Program-made: the position numbers and the translations under genes
Source of the DNA: Alicyclobacillus suci
GTDB lineage: Bacteria > Bacillota > Bacilli > Alicyclobacillales > Alicyclobacillaceae
NCBI RefSeq assembly: GCF_017329615.1
Contig: NZ_JAFMTW010000015.1
Coordinates: 17,322 to 81,321 of the forward strand
Length of the DNA stretch: 64,000 nucleotides
Reading direction: 5' to 3'
Part shown: piece by piece, positions 46,597-54,981 of the stretch
Position numbering within the stretch: position 1 is the first letter of the stretch
Layout: each line of letters starts with the position of its first letter
Notes under the pieces: model-generated
Told to the model about the DNA's origin: nothing
The model's input: the letters and a program-made list of their open reading frames with translations, nothing else
Databases searched by the model: none

Positions 46597-48015
46597 GTGG
46601 GCAATGCAAATACGACATTGCAGGAGCAGGCGGATGCGGCCAAATCTGGTGTCGGGTTCGTCACCGTTGTGGTCATTATTGCGTCACTGGGTGGTCTGTT
46701 ATTTGGCTATGACACGGGTGTCATCTCTGGCGCCAATGGCTTTTTGCAGTCGGAGTTTCACATGACCGCCGCCGTGACCGGACTTGTCTCGAGCAGTATT
46801 GACTTGGGTGCGATGCTTGGCGTGCTCATAGCAGGTTACTTGGGCGATACGCTGGGACGTAAGAAGACGCTCATGATAGCCGGCTTGACGTTCGTTCTGT
46901 GCAGCCTGTTGACGGCGTTTGCGAATAGTGTAGCGATGTTGGTCATTGGCCGGTTTTGCGGAGGTGTCGGGATCGGGCTTGCTTCGCTGTTGTCCCCGTT
47001 GTACATCGCGGAGATTGCGCCGCCAAAGATTCGTGGTCGGTTAGTCGGGTCAAATCAGTTGGCCATTGTGACAGGCATTTTTATTGTCTACTTTGTAAAC
47101 GCAGCCATTGTCAGCACACACGCTACCGCTTGGAATCAAACCACGGGCTGGCGCTGGATGTTTGGGATGGGCGTCATCCCAGGTGTCATTTTCTTCTGCT
47201 TGCTTTTCTTTGTTCCCGAAAGCCCAAGGTACCTCGTCACACGTGAAAAGTACAACCAGGCGTTCGACATTTTGTACCGCGTCAATGGCCAGGAAAAAGC
47301 CACTGCGGAATTGGCCGAAATTCGAGGTTCCATCGCGGATGTCAAAGACTCATTTTTCAAAGAGTTGTTTAGCCCTGGGATTCGCAAGGCGCTACTGATT
47401 GGAGTCCTTTTGGCCATATTTCAGCAATTCACAGGGACAAACGCAGTTGGCTATTACGCGCCGATGATTTTCAAGGCAGCCGGTGCTGGAACCAATGCAT
47501 CCTTTTACGACACCGTTTGGATTGGCGCTATCAAGGTGCTCTTTGTCATCGTTCTGATGCTGATTGTGGACAGGGCAGGGCGCAAACGCCTGTTGGTGTG
47601 GAATGGCTGGGCCATGGCCGTGTTTCTCGTGATATTGGGGATTGCGTTCAGCATGCCGCACATGCTTACTTGGTTCGTTTTATCCCTGGTATTCTTACAC
47701 ACCATCGCTTACGAGTTGTCATGGGGCGGCGGCGTCTGGATTGTGCTCTCGGAAATTTATCCGACGAAGATTCGCGGCAGGACGATGGCGATTGCCTCGT
47801 TTGCACTTTGGTTTGCGACGTACTTGGTCGCGCAATTTTTCCCGATTCTGTTACAAGCCATCGGTGGCACATGGACGTTTTGGGTGTTCGCCGCATTTTG
47901 TATCGTCATGGCGGTGTTTATGCACAAAGCGGTCCCTGAGACCAGTGGTAAGACCATGGAGCGAATTCAGGCAGATTGGATGGGTGGCGAGCATTCGACG
48001 ACGCTCGACCGCTAA
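46597..48015 (+). CDS. MFS sugar porter
   Basis: 472 residues, about 12 membrane helices. Sugar-porter signatures: GLLFGYDTGVISGANGFL in helix 1, GRKKTL after helix 2, PESPRYL in the middle, PTKIRGR in the last loop and PETSGKTME at the end. GTG start with GAAGGTG upstream; ATG 46552 would add 15 residues without homology. By position it imports galacturonate or glucuronate, but most sugar porters carry neutral sugars, so the substrate is uncertain. Confidence 0.85.
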   Translation: MGNANTTLQEQADAAKSGVGFVTVVVIIASLGGLLFGYDTGVISGANGFLQSEFHMTAAVTGLVSSSIDLGAMLGVLIAGYLGDTLGRKKTLMIAGLTFVLCSLLTAFANSVAMLVIGRFCGGVGIGLASLLSPLYIAEIAPPKIRGRLVGSNQLAIVTGIFIVYFVNAAIVSTHATAWNQTTGWRWMFGMGVIPGVIFFCLLFFVPESPRYLVTREKYNQAFDILYRVNGQEKATAELAEIRGSIADVKDSFFKELFSPGIRKALLIGVLLAIFQQFTGTNAVGYYAPMIFKAAGAGTNASFYDTVWIGAIKVLFVIVLMLIVDRAGRKRLLVWNGWAMAVFLVILGIAFSMPHMLTWFVLSLVFLHTIAYELSWGGGVWIVLSEIYPTKIRGRTMAIASFALWFATYLVAQFFPILLQAIGGTWTFWVFAAFCIVMAVFMHKAVPETSGKTMERIQADWMGGEHSTTLDR

Positions 48016-48042
48016 ATGGTTACACAGGATGAATTGAACCGA

Positions 48043-48084
48043 AGCGGGGCTGGCAGATTATTGTGCGCTGCCGCTTGCCCCGCT
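48043..48084 (+). terminator. Terminator-like hairpin after the transporter
   Basis: AGCGGGGC (48043-48050) pairs with GCCCCGCT (48077-48084), inner TGGCAG/CTGCC, then GTTTCC. It overlaps the last codons of the convergent lipoprotein gene. Confidence 0.55.
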
Positions 48085-48792
48085 GTTTCCTGATGCCGAT
48101 CTCGACGTGTGCCCCGTGTTGCCCGACGAACTCCCGGTGCTCAATCCGCTGCTGCCCGCGCTCGTTCCACTGCCCGTGCTACCCGTGGAACTCGATGAAG
48201 GGCTGGTCGTCTGTCCACCCGTGCTCGCCCCATCGTCTGGCTTCCCAGTACTACTTGTGCCAGAGGTGCCCGTACTCGTTCCCCCACTGGGTGTCGTACT
48301 TGCCCCGCCGGAATCGACTTGTCCGCTGCTGTTATCTGTCCCCGTCGCGCCCGTTGATGTCTCATTGCTGCTGGTCCCGGTGCTTTCGGAGGGACTCGTT
48401 GCGCCAGTGGTCGCGCCGGATTCCGCTTGCGTACTGCTCGATACGCTGCTTCCTGTGCTAGCGGTACTTGCGCTAGAACTGGTAGTCGCGGATGAGGTGG
48501 ACGAAGCCGTGGTCGACGTTACGGACGAGGAACTGCCACCGTAGTAAATCTCGTCAGAGGTAAGTGGTGGCTCTGTCGTTGGCACAATTTTTTGCGTCGG
48601 CGTCGTGGTATCGTTTGTCGCGATGGACGCCGCTTGTGCGGTCGAATTGGCCGTCGCTGTGGCATTGGCCGCTGTCGTGTTCGCGGTGGATCCCGCCGGC
48701 GCCGCTGCGGGATGTTCGGAGCAACCGACCAGGACGGCTATGCAACAGGTCGCGATGCCGAGAACTGTAACCGATTTCCGATTGCCTACCAT
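48058..48792 (-). CDS. Ser/Thr/Gly-rich lipoprotein
   Basis: 244 residues. Signal peptide with lipobox (LVGC, Cys about 24), then an Ala/Thr segment (about 28-70) and a long Ser/Thr/Gly low-complexity tail (about 85-244). No globular domain seen; probably a flexible surface or spore-envelope stalk. AAGGGGG precedes the ATG. The codon-level repetition (about 640 bases of TCN/ACN/GGN) makes it prone to length variation and assembly error. Confidence 0.75.
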   Translation of the reverse strand: MVGNRKSVTVLGIATCCIAVLVGCSEHPAAAPAGSTANTTAANATATANSTAQAASIATNDTTTPTQKIVPTTEPPLTSDEIYYGGSSSSVTSTTASSTSSATTSSSASTASTGSSVSSSTQAESGATTGATSPSESTGTSSNETSTGATGTDNSSGQVDSGGASTTPSGGTSTGTSGTSSTGKPDDGASTGGQTTSPSSSSTGSTGSGTSAGSSGLSTGSSSGNTGHTSRSASGNSGASGSAQ

Positions 48793-48909
48793 AAGTAACC
48801 CCCTTTGCTTCGTAACGTAATCCGAGTCTACTTGCCACTCTATCCTACTCTATTTCCGTTACAAATTGGAGAGGCAGATTGTTGGTGGGAAACGAAAATC
48901 CACCCATCC

Positions 48910-48937
48910 GCCTGGCCGGGGTTTTGCCCGGTCAGGC
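48910..48937 (-). terminator. Terminator-like hairpin after the NlpC/P60 gene
   Basis: GCCTGGCCGGG (48910-48920) pairs with CCCGGTCAGGC (48927-48937), one mismatch, ten bases beyond the stop of the minus-strand gene; weak T content follows. Confidence 0.55.
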
Positions 48938-48946
48938 GCCCTAAGA

Positions 48947-49861
48947 TCAGTACATTCTCCGAACGGCAGTTAGGTGTTTGCCCCACTCGCTGTCGGGGCC
49001 GAGGGAGACGACGCCCACCTTGCCGAGTCCGCCGCCGCATTGAATCATCTCGTCGTTGCCGAGATAGATGCCAACGTGCTGTCCGTTGCCGAAGATGAGC
49101 AGGTCTCCTTTGCGCATGTCCCACTTCGGGACGGTGACTCCGACCGTGTCTTGCTGCACATTGGCGTTGCCACTCATTTGATAACCAAGGGCGTGGTGGT
49201 AGACATAGGCGACGAAGTTGCTGCTGTCAAAGCCGAGTTCGCCCCGGTCCTCATTGTGTCCCCAAACGAACGGGGTGCCTTCGAGGTCGGAGGCGACAGT
49301 CACGACCGCGTCCGCCTTGTCCTCTGGCGCGGCGTTGATGGCCGCTTTCGGTGTCAGTTTGTGGTCTATCGTGACGCCGGGCGGTGGCGCTTGGATGCGC
49401 TGGCCGAGGGAGAACGTCGCCGCGGAGGCATTGACAGACTCGGAGACCTCGCCCTTTGTCGAGACGCTTGTGTCCAGGACGACCGTTCCATCCTGGCGCA
49501 AAACGACGACGCGGCGCACCACATCCTCGGGGAATTGTGCGGTGATGTAGTTGAGAAGGCCGTCGGGGCTGGCGAGATCGATCACGCTTTCTCCAGTCGC
49601 CCCGGCCTGCGCGGGCTGAACGACCACCTTCACGGTCTGTTTATCGATCACGTCTGCACGCCGTACTTGGACGATGCCGAGTGGGTATGAAGCGGGAGCG
49701 GGCTGCCCGGTTGTCCCGGGAAGGCCCGCAAATGAAGCGGTGTCGTTGACGATGGGCAGGGCGCTGTTCGTCGTGTGCCCCGTTTGCCCGCAACCGGGCA
49801 AAAGCGCGATGGCGCCGGCGACGAGGGCGCTGATAGACAGTGTGCGCACGTGTGAATGCAC
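48947..49861 (-). CDS. NlpC/P60-like lipoprotein with Ser in place of catalytic Cys
   Basis: 304 residues from GTG at 49861 (AAGGAGG eight bases upstream; an ATG at 49882 lies before this ribosome site). Signal peptide and lipobox (LLPGC, Cys24), a GerMN-like or linker middle region (about 45-165), and a C-terminal NlpC/P60 fold (about 185-304). The motif usually read DCSGFV is FDSSNFV here: Ser213 replaces the nucleophilic Cys; the His (GNGQHVGIYLG) is kept. It would bind or hydrolyse peptidoglycan stem peptides at the cell surface; activity is doubtful. Confidence 0.8.
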   Translation of the reverse strand: MHSHVRTLSISALVAGAIALLPGCGQTGHTTNSALPIVNDTASFAGLPGTTGQPAPASYPLGIVQVRRADVIDKQTVKVVVQPAQAGATGESVIDLASPDGLLNYITAQFPEDVVRRVVVLRQDGTVVLDTSVSTKGEVSESVNASAATFSLGQRIQAPPPGVTIDHKLTPKAAINAAPEDKADAVVTVASDLEGTPFVWGHNEDRGELGFDSSNFVAYVYHHALGYQMSGNANVQQDTVGVTVPKWDMRKGDLLIFGNGQHVGIYLGNDEMIQCGGGLGKVGVVSLGPDSEWGKHLTAVRRMY

Positions 49862-50111
49862 GGAAAGGGCCTCCTTCGTCATGTTGATATGGACGTTGTC
49901 CGCTGCGAGTGGTAAACAGTTTGTTCAGTTCATCCAGCAAATGGGCATGTAGCCGTGAAATGAATTTACATAGGAGAAGCGTTTATCAAGTGGTCCGCAC
50001 TTATGCATGAATATGGAAATTTCCTATCGAGACGCTCGTCTCTTTCCCGCTCATGAGTGCGTGGACGAGCGCATAGATATGGATTTAGTTGAGTAGAGGG
50101 GGAGCCACGGC

Positions 50112-50663
50112 GTGAATCATCTCCAGACCATGATTGAAATTCTCCTAATGTCGTTCGCCTTGGGTATGGATGCGCTCTCGCTGTCGATTGGCGTTGGGCT
50201 GAGTAATATCGACCGAAAGACGGCGCTGCAGCTGTGTTTCTCCATTGGTGTATTTCACGTCATTTTGACGTTTGCGGGCCTCGCGTTTGGCAATCTGGTC
50301 GGCTATTATCTCGGTCAATACGCCCACTGGTTCGGCGCGCTTCTATTGATGGGCTTAGGTGTCCACATGCTCTATACGAGTCTCTTTGGCAAGGAAGAGA
50401 CGCCCAAGGCGATGGGGAATGCCGTGGCGATGGCGTTGTTCTCGGCAAGTGTCTCATTGGACGCGTTGTCTGTCGGATTCAGCCTTGGGCTTCGCAGTGC
50501 TACATATGGTGTGGTATCGGCGTTTTCGTTTGGGTTCGTGAGTATGCTGATGTGTGGTGTTGGCTTGTTCATCGGCAAGAAGTTCAGTCAATCTGTTGGG
50601 CGGTACGGGGAGATTCTCGGCGCCGTCGTGTTGATTGGCTGTGGGGTCAAGTTTTTGATGTAG
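50112..50663 (+). CDS. mntP: Manganese efflux pump MntP
   Basis: 183 residues, six hydrophobic segments in two DUF204 halves (MDALSLSIGVGLS near residue 19 and SLDALSVGFSLGL near 115, carrying the conserved Asp pair). It exports Mn2+. GTG start with GAGGGGGAG upstream. I looked for a yybP-ykoY manganese riboswitch in the 230-base leader and do not see its conserved core. Bacillus ywlD is the equivalent gene at this place. Confidence 0.92.
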   Translation: MNHLQTMIEILLMSFALGMDALSLSIGVGLSNIDRKTALQLCFSIGVFHVILTFAGLAFGNLVGYYLGQYAHWFGALLLMGLGVHMLYTSLFGKEETPKAMGNAVAMALFSASVSLDALSVGFSLGLRSATYGVVSAFSFGFVSMLMCGVGLFIGKKFSQSVGRYGEILGAVVLIGCGVKFLM

Positions 50664-50830
50664 GTAACCACTGAGGATATCCAATCGAATGGATGGTGCG
50701 TGGGGCGCATCGATTGCATGGATAAAAACCGCAGGGATATACTGAAGAGCAAGAGTGACAGAAAAGATTCGAGCCATGACCAGTCGTCTCGGCCTTGTGG
50801 CACGGCTCAGGAATATAGGTGAGACGATTC

Positions 50831-51292
50831 ATGCAGATTCTGTTCGTTTGTACGGGAAATACATGCCGCAGTCCCATGGCTGCGGCTTTGGCGCGACACC
50901 ATGCCGCAATCCATGGGCTGGACGCCACCATTGATTCAGCGGGGATTTACGCGGTGCCGGGACAACCGATGACGCCACTTGCGACAGATGCCTTGATCCG
51001 CCGTCACGTGGTGGTCCCGCAGCACAACTCGAAACCGGTGAGTCCGTCGCTCATCTCCGACGCCGATTTTATTTTTACAATGACGACCTCGCATAAAGCG
51101 GATTTGCTGCGCGAATTCCCGGGGGCTGCAGGGAAGACCTACACGCTTCGCGAGTTCGTTGAGGGTGGTGCGGCGGGGGATGTGCCGGATCCGTTTGGTG
51201 GACCAGCCGAAGTCTACGAGGCCTGCGCCGATGCACTCAATTCCGTCGTAGAACAATTAATTCGCAAGCTAGCAGAGGAACAGGGCCGTTGA
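50831..51292 (+). CDS. ywlE: Protein-arginine-phosphate phosphatase YwlE
   Basis: 153 residues, low-molecular-weight tyrosine phosphatase fold. P-loop FVCTGNTCRS with nucleophile Cys7; Thr11 at the position that separates arginine phosphatases from tyrosine phosphatases (which have Ile), and DPFGG with the general acid Asp. It opposes the McsB arginine kinase. ATG at 50831 with AGGTGAG upstream. Lies between mntP and ywlG as in Bacillus; rpiB is missing. Confidence 0.93.
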   Translation: MQILFVCTGNTCRSPMAAALARHHAAIHGLDATIDSAGIYAVPGQPMTPLATDALIRRHVVVPQHNSKPVSPSLISDADFIFTMTTSHKADLLREFPGAAGKTYTLREFVEGGAAGDVPDPFGGPAEVYEACADALNSVVEQLIRKLAEEQGR

Positions 51293-51446
51293 CATAGTGT
51301 AGCGGCGTTGGTGGTGGGTGGGATCGCTACCCACGGGATGGTGCACCGCTGCCGCATTTCGCCACGCGTTTCAATGGTCGCTAGCAATTCGTTTTGAGAA
51401 TGTATGAATGTAATGTATGGATGAAAACGAAAGTGGGCGGTACGAC

Positions 51447-52151
51447 ATGGACAACACATGTGATGAACCGATTTCAACTGGGTCTGCCCCAATGAGCGCC
51501 GACCTTACCTCGGGCGCCGCTGGCGCGGTCGATGGTGCATCTGCAGTGGCGAACGGGGTGGGGACGTCGGTGGCCGATTTGCTCTCGGGCGTTTCGCACA
51601 CACTTCGCGGTCTCCTGGACGACTTGCAGGCTGCTGCGAACCTTCGTCCGGGGCAGATGGTGGTCGTTGGCGCGTCGTCCAGTGAAGTCCAAGGTCAGCG
51701 CATTGGCACGGCGACATCGCTCGCAGTCGGGGAGGCCATCGTCGATACGGTGTTGGCCTGGGCAACTGAACTTGGTTTGACGGTCGCGTTTCAATGTTGC
51801 GAGCACCTGAACCGCGCCCTTGTCGTCTCACGTAGTACGGCTGTCGCGCGCAACTTGGAGGAGGTCTCCGCTGTCCCGGTGCCGGGTGCGGGAGGCGCCG
51901 TCGCGGCGACGGCGTATTTCCGCCTTGAGGACGCTTGTCTCGTTCGTGCGGTGCAAGCGGACGCGGGAATTGACATCGGCGACACGTTCATCGGCATGCA
52001 CCTCAAACCTGTGGTGGTTCCAGTGCGTGGCCGCACGCGGGAACTTGGCGCCGCGCACGTCACAATGGCGCGCACACGGCCGCCGTTGATTGGCGGTGCT
52101 CGCGCGGTTTACGACGTGGAGACGGCGCGACAACGCCTGCAGGGCGTGTGA
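51447..52151 (+). CDS. ywlG: YwlG/UPF0340 family protein
   Basis: 234 residues. Core from about residue 45 matches the UPF0340 family: GQMVVVGASSSEVQGQRIGT, AFQCCEHLNRALVVSR, DIGDTFIGMHLKPVVVPVR. Function unknown. An Ala/Gly-rich extension of about 40 residues precedes the core; the start is uncertain (51447, or 51417) with no strong ribosome site. Directly precedes glyA. Confidence 0.85.
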   Translation: MDNTCDEPISTGSAPMSADLTSGAAGAVDGASAVANGVGTSVADLLSGVSHTLRGLLDDLQAAANLRPGQMVVVGASSSEVQGQRIGTATSLAVGEAIVDTVLAWATELGLTVAFQCCEHLNRALVVSRSTAVARNLEEVSAVPVPGAGGAVAATAYFRLEDACLVRAVQADAGIDIGDTFIGMHLKPVVVPVRGRTRELGAAHVTMARTRPPLIGGARAVYDVETARQRLQGV

Positions 52152-52277
52152 CTCGTCATTCCCAGAAAACTTTTACAACTGGGGTTAGCCGCGGCAGGGA
52201 ATTGTCAATTCATCGCGAATCCGTAGGGATGTGTTGACAGGGCGTTATCGCCGAGAAAAAGGAGAGGACACCGGAAC

Positions 52278-53528
52278 ATGAACTTATCCGATTTCGATCA
52301 CGACGTAGCCATCGCGATGGAGCAAGAACTTCATCGACAACAAGATAAAATTGAACTGATTGCCTCGGAGAACTTTGTCAGCGAATCGGTTTTGGCCGCG
52401 CTGGGCTCCGTGCTGACCAACAAGTATGCCGAAGGGTATCCGGGACGCCGGTACTATGGCGGCTGTGAGTATGTGGACGTCGTCGAGAACATCGCGCGCG
52501 ACCGCGTAAAAGCGCTGTTCGGCGCCGAACACGCCAACGTCCAACCGCACTCGGGCGCCCAGGCGAACATGGCGGTCTATTTCAGCGTCCTGAAACCTGG
52601 CGACAAGGTGTTGGGTATGAACTTGGCTCACGGTGGGCACCTCACGCACGGTAGTCCGGTGAACTTCTCGGGCCAACTGTACGAGTTTGTCTCCTATGGC
52701 GTCGACGCAGAGACGCACAGGATTGACTACGATGAAGTACACGCTGTCGCAAAAGAGCACCGACCGAAAATCATCGTCGCCGGCGCCAGCGCCTACCCGC
52801 GTTTCATCGACTTCGAACGCATGCGCGCCATCGCCGACGAAGTGGGCGCATACCTCATGGTCGACATGGCCCACATCGCCGGTCTCGTCGCCACGGGCCT
52901 GCATCCTTCTCCGATCCCGTACGCCGATTTCGTCACCTCGACGACGCACAAGACGTTGCGCGGTCCTCGCGGCGGTCTCATCCTCTGCAAGGCCGAATTT
53001 GCGAAGCAAATTGACAAGGCCATCTTCCCAGGCATCCAAGGCGGCCCGTTGATGCACGTCATCGCGGCCAAAGCTGTCGCGTTCGGCGAAGCCCTCAAGC
53101 CTGAGTTCAAGGATTACTCGCGCCAAATCGTGAACAACGCGCAGGCATTGGCGACGGCGCTCAGCGACAAGGGCTTTCAGCTCATCTCCGGTGGCACGGA
53201 CAACCACCTGATTCTCATCGACGTCCGCAACTTCAACCTCACCGGCAAAGAGGCCGAGCACCGGCTCGACGAAGTCGGCGTCACCGTCAACAAAAACGCT
53301 ATCCCGTTCGATCCCGCCAGCCCCATGGTCACCAGCGGCATCCGCATTGGCACGCCAGCCGTGACCACCCGCGGCATGGACGAAGAGGCGATGGCGGAGA
53401 TAGCGGAAATTTTCCACCTCGTCCTCTCGAGCGACTTCTCAGACGCCGTCCGCCACGCCGCCAGCGCGAAAGTCCAGGCGCTCACCGCCCGCTTCCCGCT
53501 CTACGACGCACTGAGCTACATCGAATAA
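52278..53528 (+). CDS. glyA: Serine hydroxymethyltransferase
   Basis: 416 residues. PLP enzyme converting serine and THF to glycine and methylene-THF. N-terminal [37 protein letters not shown], and the PLP Lys in [14 protein letters not shown] are intact. GGAGAGG is nine bases before the ATG. It feeds one-carbon units to the FolD-like enzyme. The sequence after the stop is unusually GC-rich. Confidence 0.97.
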   Translation: MNLSDFDHDVAIAMEQELHRQQDKIELIASENFVSESVLAALGSVLTNKYAEGYPGRRYYGGCEYVDVVENIARDRVKALFGAEHANVQPHSGAQANMAVYFSVLKPGDKVLGMNLAHGGHLTHGSPVNFSGQLYEFVSYGVDAETHRIDYDEVHAVAKEHRPKIIVAGASAYPRFIDFERMRAIADEVGAYLMVDMAHIAGLVATGLHPSPIPYADFVTSTTHKTLRGPRGGLILCKAEFAKQIDKAIFPGIQGGPLMHVIAAKAVAFGEALKPEFKDYSRQIVNNAQALATALSDKGFQLISGGTDNHLILIDVRNFNLTGKEAEHRLDEVGVTVNKNAIPFDPASPMVTSGIRIGTPAVTTRGMDEEAMAEIAEIFHLVLSSDFSDAVRHAASAKVQALTARFPLYDALSYIE

Positions 53529-53760
53529 GCCAGCCGTGGCCCGGCTCGCCCCGCCAGCCTTCGCCATCCCGGATGGGGCGGTGAGGGCGGGCGGCTGGTG
53601 GCTGGTGGCTTTGCTGCGCGGTGCCGGGGCTGTGCCGCGGCCGCCGCCGCTGCCGCGAGCGGTCGGTCGAGCATCCGCCTTGGGGCGGCTTACGGTGGCC
53701 GGCGGCACGCGCATCCGCTGAACCTGCCCGGCCCCTGCTCAGCGGGAACCCGGCGGCACG
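53529..53760. other. GC-rich intergenic segment
   Basis: About 230 bases with very high GC and many short palindromic and repeated words (GCGGCC, GGCTGGTGGCT). No start codon with a ribosome site and no sensible protein in any frame. It may be non-coding repeats or eroded DNA. Confidence 0.4.
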
Positions 53761-53804
53761 CAGCTGCGTGTCTTAATAAGACAATGGCGGGCTTTGAGGC
53801 CGAG

Positions 53805-53940
53805 ATAAGGCACGAAATCTGCTCTATTTGCGGATTTTTGGGGTTAAACCGGCGGCTCTTGAGGTTTTAAGACAAAATTCATGTCTTAAAGTCCGCCGGA
53901 TAGAAAGAAATGCGGAAATAGGGCAGAATTTGTGCCTTAT
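53805..53940. repeat. 136-bp imperfect palindrome (repeat-element-like)
   Basis: The left arm (53805-53874) and right arm (53882-53940) read the same on opposite strands with scattered mismatches: ATAAGGCAC ... CTATTTGCGG ... ACCGGCGG ... TTTAAGACA, centred on the loop AAATTCA. The innermost 9 bp (TTTAAGACA/TGTCTTAAA) are perfect and the left arm has about 11 extra bases. A related TGTCTTAATAAGACA occurs at 53769-53783. It resembles a miniature inverted-repeat element or a large structured RNA; no terminal duplication was found. Confidence 0.6.
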
Positions 53941-54026
53941 TCCGCTGTCCAGCCGCCCCCACACCCACACCTGCCACAATCCGTTCCTAAATTCTGCGCG
54001 AACTTGAATCGCAGGATCGGTCGATT

Positions 54027-54035
54027 TGCTATAAT
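54027..54035 (+). promoter_or_regulatory. upp promoter (extended -10)
   Basis: TGC-TATAAT with TATAAT at 54030-54035, 33 bases before the start; a TTGAAT at 54004 is too far upstream (20 bp) to be a good -35. Confidence 0.6.
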
Positions 54036-54068
54036 AACGGTAAATGACCACAAAAGGAGCGTCGCCTC

Positions 54069-54698
54069 TTGGGACAAGTCCATGTGCTGGACCATCCATT
54101 GATTCAACACAAGCTCACATATATTCGAAACAAGGACACGGGCACCAAAGAATTTCGCGCATTGGTGCAGGAAGTGTCGATGCTGATGGCGTACGAAATC
54201 ACCCGCAATCTGCCGCTCGCTGAGACGGACGTCGAAACGCCGGTCGCCACGGCGCGCACGAAGGTGATTGCCGGGAAGACGCTGGCACTCGTGCCAGTGC
54301 TGCGCGCAGGACTCGGGATGCTCGATGGCATTCTCAACCTGATTCCGAATGCGAAAGTCGGGCATGTTGGGTTGTATCGTGATCCAGAGACGCTAAAGCC
54401 AGTCGAGTACTACTGCAAGTTGCCGCCAAATGTCGAGGAGCGGGATGTTATCGTGGTCGATCCGATGTTGGCCACGGGCGGATCAGCCTCGGCCGCCCTC
54501 ACCGCCGTCAAAGCGCGAGGCGCAAAGCAGCCGAAGTTGATGTGTCTGGTCGCGGTGCCGGAGGGCATTCGTACCGTTCAGGCTGATCACGAGGACGTCG
54601 ACATTTACACGGCGGCGATTGACGAGTACCTGAACGATCACGGCTATATCGTCCCTGGCCTCGGTGACGCAGGGGACAGGCTGTTTGGCACGAAGTAA
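54069..54698 (+). CDS. upp: Uracil phosphoribosyltransferase
   Basis: 209 residues. Converts uracil and PRPP to [13 protein letters not shown] and the PRPP loop [12 protein letters not shown] are diagnostic, and the C-terminal [13 protein letters not shown] is typical. TTG start with AAAGGAG upstream. Between glyA and mnaA as in Bacillus, with GC-rich non-coding DNA on both sides. Confidence 0.96.
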   Translation: MGQVHVLDHPLIQHKLTYIRNKDTGTKEFRALVQEVSMLMAYEITRNLPLAETDVETPVATARTKVIAGKTLALVPVLRAGLGMLDGILNLIPNAKVGHVGLYRDPETLKPVEYYCKLPPNVEERDVIVVDPMLATGGSASAALTAVKARGAKQPKLMCLVAVPEGIRTVQADHEDVDIYTAAIDEYLNDHGYIVPGLGDAGDRLFGTK

Positions 54699-54960
54699 TC
54701 GCCGGCGCCGGATGGCCCAGCGCCGGGTGGCGCTCATCGGTCGGCTGAATCGACTGAATCGGCCGCTCGGGCTTCGCAGCGCGCCAACGCGCCAACGCCC
54801 GGTGGCGCCTGCCTGCACCGCGACGCGGCCATAGCCGCATTCGCCACTCGGCAGTAGCCCGGCCGGCCATTCGGCAGCAGCCCGGCCACTCGGCTGTCGG
54901 CGTCACCGCCGGCGACAAGCCGACCTCGCGCCTGGCCACACCAGGCCACCAGTTAAGTTG
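54699..54960. repeat. GC-rich segment with tandem repeats
   Basis: No gene. Contains CCACTCGGCAGTAGCCCGG (54844-54862), CCATTCGGCAGCAGCCCGG (54867-54885) and a partial third copy (54886-54900), plus GCGCCAAC repeated near 54781-54797. Composition is well above that of the flanking genes. Confidence 0.5.
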
Positions 54961-54981
54961 TCAGTTTGAGGAGGAGCCACT

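Noticed and set aside
49883..50111. Manganese (yybP-ykoY) riboswitch before mntP
   Set aside because: The conserved core sequences were not found in the leader by eye.
52284..53417. Long open frame (377 codons) antisense to glyA
   Set aside because: A by-product of GC-biased codon use in glyA; the plus-strand SHMT motifs are complete and the antisense product has no recognisable domain.
54844..54900. CRISPR repeat
   Set aside because: Units are directly adjacent without spacers; a simple tandem repeat.
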